From: DATCIH01 sp036507955
GTDB taxonomy: Bacteria; Bacillota; Clostridia; Clostridiales; Clostridiaceae
Assembly (NCBI GenBank): GCA_036507955.1
Contig: DATCIH010000154.1
Location: forward strand, 1-25,948
DNA: 25,948 nucleotides
Direction: 5' to 3'
The notes under the pieces are model-generated. The model saw only the letters and a list, made by a program, of their open reading frames with translations. It did not search any database and was not told the DNA's origin. Position numbers and translations under genes: made by a program. Positions 23,448-25,948 of the stretch are shown in pieces (the first letter of the stretch is position 1; each line of letters opens with the position of its first letter).

Positions 23448-23825
23448 ATGGAAGATGGAACCAATATAATAAAAGATGTTGATGAGCCAACGGAGGAAAA
23501 ATTATCAGATGTGTTAAAAATATCTGATAAAACAGAACAAAACATAGAGAATAGATTGAAGGAATTAGGATGTGAATGGAGCAGCGAAAGGGTTGTAACT
23601 ACAGCCGCCGCAAGTGCAATTGTTGCAAGTACTATTTTAGGTTATGCTTTTAGCAAGAAATGGTTTTGCATTAGCGGACTTGTAGGGTTACTAATGTTAA
23701 CTGATGGTTTAAAAGGAGATTGTGTAACTACTCCTTTAGCAGAAAAAATGAAATTTAGAAAAGCATACGATATAACAGCTGAAAAAGAAACTTTAGCTAT
23801 GCTTAAAACTCAAGATTTAGTTTAA
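23448..23825 (+). CDS. Small two-helix membrane protein (DUF2892/YgaP-like)
   Basis: A 125-aa protein with an acidic, soluble N-terminus of about 50 residues, two short hydrophobic helices (VTTAAASAIVASTILGYAF and WFCISGLVGLLMLTDGL), then a KGDC motif and a polar tail. The helix pair followed by GDC recalls the DUF2892 transmembrane domain found in YgaP-like proteins, where the segment precedes CP or C residues. This is a weak, memory-based resemblance and no function can be given. AAAAGGAGC precedes the ATG. It lies alone between the TPR gene and the second REP-like copy. Confidence 0.6.
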   Translation: MEDGTNIIKDVDEPTEEKLSDVLKISDKTEQNIENRLKELGCEWSSERVVTTAAASAIVASTILGYAFSKKWFCISGLVGLLMLTDGLKGDCVTTPLAEKMKFRKAYDITAEKETLAMLKTQDLV

Positions 23826-23861
23826 TTGTTAAATAACATCAGTCCACCGATCTAATATGAA

Positions 23862-23963
23862 CAGGGACATACCTGCTGACTCTATATCGTAAATTGAAGG
23901 TTTTTTCGTTATGTTGAGATTATCTTTAAAGAGTATGTTTTCAGGGCAGCAGGTGTGTCCCTG
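23862..23963. repeat. REP-like element, copy 2
   Basis: CAGGGACATACCTGCTG (23862-23878) and CAGCAGGTGTGTCCCTG (23947-23963) are 17-bp inverted arms with one G-T pair and a 68-bp centre. TATGTTTTCAGG at 23934-23945 before the right arm is identical to that in copy 1; between it and TGTGTCCCT, copy 2 has eight more bases (GCAGCAGG). No gene is inside. This is likely a small non-autonomous repeat, possibly tied to a REP-associated transposase elsewhere. Confidence 0.65.
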
Positions 23964-23992
23964 AAATGAATTAGCTGTATTTCGGGAATAAG

Positions 23993-24817
23993 TTATGTGG
24001 CTGCCACTAGTTCTAGTTCTTCTTTAAGCTGATATATTCTTTTGCCTAGTATTGGATGAAGAGCATAGGGGGCTATCTCATTTAAGGGTGTTAAAACAAA
24101 TAGTCTTTCAGCCATTCTTGGATGAGGTATAAATAAGTCCTCTTCCTGAACAATTATGTTATCAAATAAAATTATATCTAAGTCAATAGTTCTAGGACCC
24201 CACTTAACAGTTCTTACTCTTCCTAAAGCATTTTCTATTTTCAAAAGGTCATTTAATAGTTCCCTTGGGGTTAAGATGGTTTCAATTTTAGCTATTAAGT
24301 TCAAGAAATTATCTTGGTCTAAATAACCCACAGGCTTTGTATCATATTTAGAAGATACCTTAAGTAAAGTTATTGAAGGTGTATTAAGTGACTGAAGTGC
24401 TTTGTTTATGTAAGACTCTTTATCACCTAAATTTGAACCTAAGCTTATATATGCAATGCTTCTTGATCTTTCAAATTCAATTGAGGCATATTCTAAAGGA
24501 AGACCTATGGGAGCCCAAGGCTTTTTTATAAGAACTTTTACTGAGGTTAAGCTTGGATAGTTATTTAGTAAGAAGCTGGTTAAAGCATTGGCGCAGCTTT
24601 CAAGTAGTTTATATTTCTTGCTTATAAACAAATTAGAAACTCTTTTGCATACTTCAGAATAACTTACAGTTTCCTTAAGATCATCACTTCTGCCTGCTGC
24701 TTTAAGGTCTAAGGATAACCAAAGGGATATAAGAAATCTTTGTCCTAAAGAGTTTTCTTCTTCATGAACTCCATGATAGGCAAAAACTTGAAGATCCTTA
24801 ATATATATCTTATCCAT
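23993..24817 (-). CDS. folK: Bifunctional dihydroneopterin aldolase / HPPK (FolB-FolK fusion)
   Basis: Performs two consecutive steps of folate synthesis. Residues 1-116 are dihydroneopterin aldolase (YIKDLQVFAYHGVHEEE, ETVSYSEVC, VLIKKPWAPIG). Residues 118-274 are 6-hydroxymethyl-dihydropterin pyrophosphokinase (AYISLGSNLGD, KYDTKPVGYLDQDNFLN, GRVRTVKWGPRTIDLDIILF, IPHPRMAERLFVLTPLNEIA). Such fusions are known in clostridia. The gene follows folP by 37 bp and has its own AGGAGG, so the two form an operon supplying dihydropteroate. folE is not in this window. Confidence 0.94.
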   Translation of the reverse strand: MDKIYIKDLQVFAYHGVHEEENSLGQRFLISLWLSLDLKAAGRSDDLKETVSYSEVCKRVSNLFISKKYKLLESCANALTSFLLNNYPSLTSVKVLIKKPWAPIGLPLEYASIEFERSRSIAYISLGSNLGDKESYINKALQSLNTPSITLLKVSSKYDTKPVGYLDQDNFLNLIAKIETILTPRELLNDLLKIENALGRVRTVKWGPRTIDLDIILFDNIIVQEEDLFIPHPRMAERLFVLTPLNEIAPYALHPILGKRIYQLKEELELVAAT

Positions 24818-24854
24818 AACTACCTCCTGTAATAATAATAATGCATTTAATAAT

Positions 24855-25685
24855 CTAATAGAAAATTGGTTGTTTTCTTATTGTATCTGTCATGATAGCA
24901 ACTCTTTTATTTTCTAATACATCATGAACTCTTAAAAAATCACAGCCCTTTAATATTCCTATAACGGATGTAGCTAAAGTACCTTCTAATCGTTCAAGTG
25001 TGGGCAAGCCTAGTGTATTCCCTATAACTGACTTTCTTGAACAGCCAAGAAGAACAGGGAAATTTAAAGCTGAAAGTAGACCTAGATTGTTTATTACTAT
25101 AAGATTTTGTTCATAGTTTTTACCGAAGCCAATCCCAGGATCTAATATAATATTTTCTTCCTTCACTCCTGCAGCTTTTGCTATATTTATACTTTCAAGG
25201 AGCTCAAGTTTTATATCATTCATTATATTTTTATAATTAGTATTTGACCTGTTGTGCATCAAACAGCAAGGTACTTGATATTCTGCTGCAACCTTTGCCA
25301 TAGCGGGATCCATCTTAAAGCCATAGACATCATTTATCATGGAAGCTCCTTTAGCTAGAGCCGCTTCAGCCACCTTTGCCTTATAGGTATCTATGGATAT
25401 GGGGATGTTTATTTCACTTTTTAAAGCTTCTATAATTGGAATAACCCTTAAAAGCTCTTCTTTTTCATCAACTCTTTTAAAATTTGGCTTTGTAGACTCA
25501 CCACCTATATCGATTAGGTCTGCACCTTCCGCTTCCATAAGCTTAGCATGAGCTACAGCTTTTTCTATTGTATTATACTTTCCTCCATCAGAAAAAGAAT
25601 CCTCTGTTACATTGAGAATACCCATTATATAGGTTCTTTCTCCTATATTGAAATTCATATTTCCTATTTTAAGTGATCGCTTCAT
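24855..25685 (-). CDS. folP: Dihydropteroate synthase FolP
   Basis: Joins hydroxymethyl-dihydropterin diphosphate to p-aminobenzoate; target of sulfonamides. TIM-barrel motifs are seen in order: MGILNVTEDSFSDGGKYN, GADLIDIGGESTKP, ISIDTYKAKVAEAAL, INDVYGFKMD, ILDPGIGFGK, LLGCSRKSVIG and LRVHDV. Length 276 aa is normal. The ATG at 25685 gives a typical N-terminus (LKIGNMNFNIGERTYIMG) but has no ribosome site. The 60 bases in front are the hairpin-rich end of an insertion element. An internal ATG at 25658, after TAGGA, could serve instead. The native upstream control was probably lost by the insertion. Confidence 0.93.
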   Translation of the reverse strand: MKRSLKIGNMNFNIGERTYIMGILNVTEDSFSDGGKYNTIEKAVAHAKLMEAEGADLIDIGGESTKPNFKRVDEKEELLRVIPIIEALKSEINIPISIDTYKAKVAEAALAKGASMINDVYGFKMDPAMAKVAAEYQVPCCLMHNRSNTNYKNIMNDIKLELLESINIAKAAGVKEENIILDPGIGFGKNYEQNLIVINNLGLLSALNFPVLLGCSRKSVIGNTLGLPTLERLEGTLATSVIGILKGCDFLRVHDVLENKRVAIMTDTIRKQPIFY

Positions 25686-25702
25686 AAAAACTTAGCAGGA
25701 AA

Positions 25703-25725
25703 CCACTATCCCTTTAGGGTAGTGG
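25703..25725. repeat. Bulged hairpin near the element's end
   Basis: CCACTA + CCC pair with GGG + TAGTGG around a TTTA loop; a T on the plus strand (A on the minus strand) is left unpaired in the left arm. It is typical of IS200/IS605 end structures, though it could also act as a weak transcription stop after iscB. Confidence 0.6.
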
Positions 25726-25745
25726 AGGAATGCTCATGACCATCC

Positions 25746-25948
25746 CTAACCTGCTATCCTCCTTTCCCATAATAGACTTTTTCTAGTGTCAAATAACTGT
25801 AAATTTTTATAACTAGCACTTGCATGTATTTTAGTCCCATTTAATGTCCTCAAGTCGAAATAACCACTACTACGTCTTCCAAATATAAAACATTCTTTTC
25901 CCTCATATTTAACTTTGTCGAATAATCTAAATCCTTTTACTAGATATG
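25746..25948 (-). CDS. iscB: IscB-type RNA-guided endonuclease, C-terminal 66 residues (runs off the window)
   Basis: The minus strand is open from the window edge to a TAG at 25748-25746. The translation starts YLVKGFRLFDKVKYEG, continues ECFIFGRRSSGYFDLRTLNG and TKIHASASYKNLQLFD, and ends LLWERRIAG. This closely matches the C-terminal (target-adjacent-motif interacting) domain of IscB, the RNA-guided nuclease of IS200/IS605 elements related to Cas9; GRRSSGYFDLR and ASASYK are its most recognisable parts. The catalytic RuvC and HNH parts and the guide RNA (normally just 5' of the gene) lie beyond the right edge. Whether the complete gene is intact cannot be seen. Same strand as folP, which starts 60 bp downstream. 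Confidence 0.82.
   Translation of the reverse strand, partial: YLVKGFRLFDKVKYEGKECFIFGRRSSGYFDLRTLNGTKIHASASYKNLQLFDTRKSLLWERRIAG

Larger units (their letters stand above)
25686..25948 (-). mobile_element. 3' end of an IS200/IS605-like element carrying iscB
   Basis: The element contains the end of an iscB-like gene and, just beyond it, a hairpin CCACTATCCC/GGGTAGTGG (25703-25725) with a single unpaired base in the stem. Bulged subterminal hairpins are the sites recognised by IS200/IS605 Y1 transposases. An outer repeat AGCAGG/CCTGCT (25694-25699, 25750-25755) frames it. The exact end is not defined; it must be within about 20 bp of the folP start. The transposase, guide-RNA region and left end lie outside the window. 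Confidence 0.65.

Overview
The window looks like chromosomal DNA of a low-GC, spore-former-type Firmicute, most probably a Clostridium or close relative. The base composition is strongly AT-rich, Shine-Dalgarno sites are strong (AGGAGG, AGGTGATC types), GTG and TTG starts are common, and the gene set includes a PyrK-like flavoprotein pair, an archaeal-type AspRS with GatCAB under a T-box, ModABC, and a folP/folBK pair. No rRNA, tRNA or CRISPR array was seen. It is mostly housekeeping sequence with several accessory or decaying spots.

Left part (1-9.06 kb): a secreted D,D-carboxypeptidase; then a two-gene redox unit (a Cys-rich PyrK-like subunit and a GidA-like FAD oxidoreductase) whose ribosome-binding site sits inside a perfect hairpin; a phosphate transporter with its DUF47 partner; a divergent Mn transporter (mntH) and Mn-sensing regulator (mntR); a scar in which a histidine-kinase fragment is fused to a 5'-truncated dedA gene; and uppP for undecaprenyl-phosphate recycling.

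Middle (9.1-13.7 kb): an MNT/HEPN toxin-antitoxin-like pair, a 655-bp spacer with a coding remnant, a strong terminator and a repeat-rich control region, the modABC molybdate importer, and a small membrane-anchored protein.

Core operon (13.7-20.97 kb, minus strand): promoter, T-box leader, aspS, gatC, gatA, gatB, proB, proA, all tightly spaced. The T-box specifier reads GAAC, so it offers overlapping Glu (GAA) and Asn (AAC) codons. This fits an operon that makes Asn-tRNA and Gln-tRNA by transamidation, with proline synthesis from glutamate attached at the end.

Right part (21-25.95 kb): an ammonium transporter with a promoter and a CodY-like box, a TPR membrane protein, a small two-helix membrane protein, two copies of a REP-like repeat built on GGGACACACCTG, and folP with a folB-folK fusion on the minus strand. 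The last 203 bases are the 3' end of an iscB-type (RNA-guided nuclease) gene on the minus strand, with an IS200/IS605-style hairpin directly in front of folP. The gene runs off the window.
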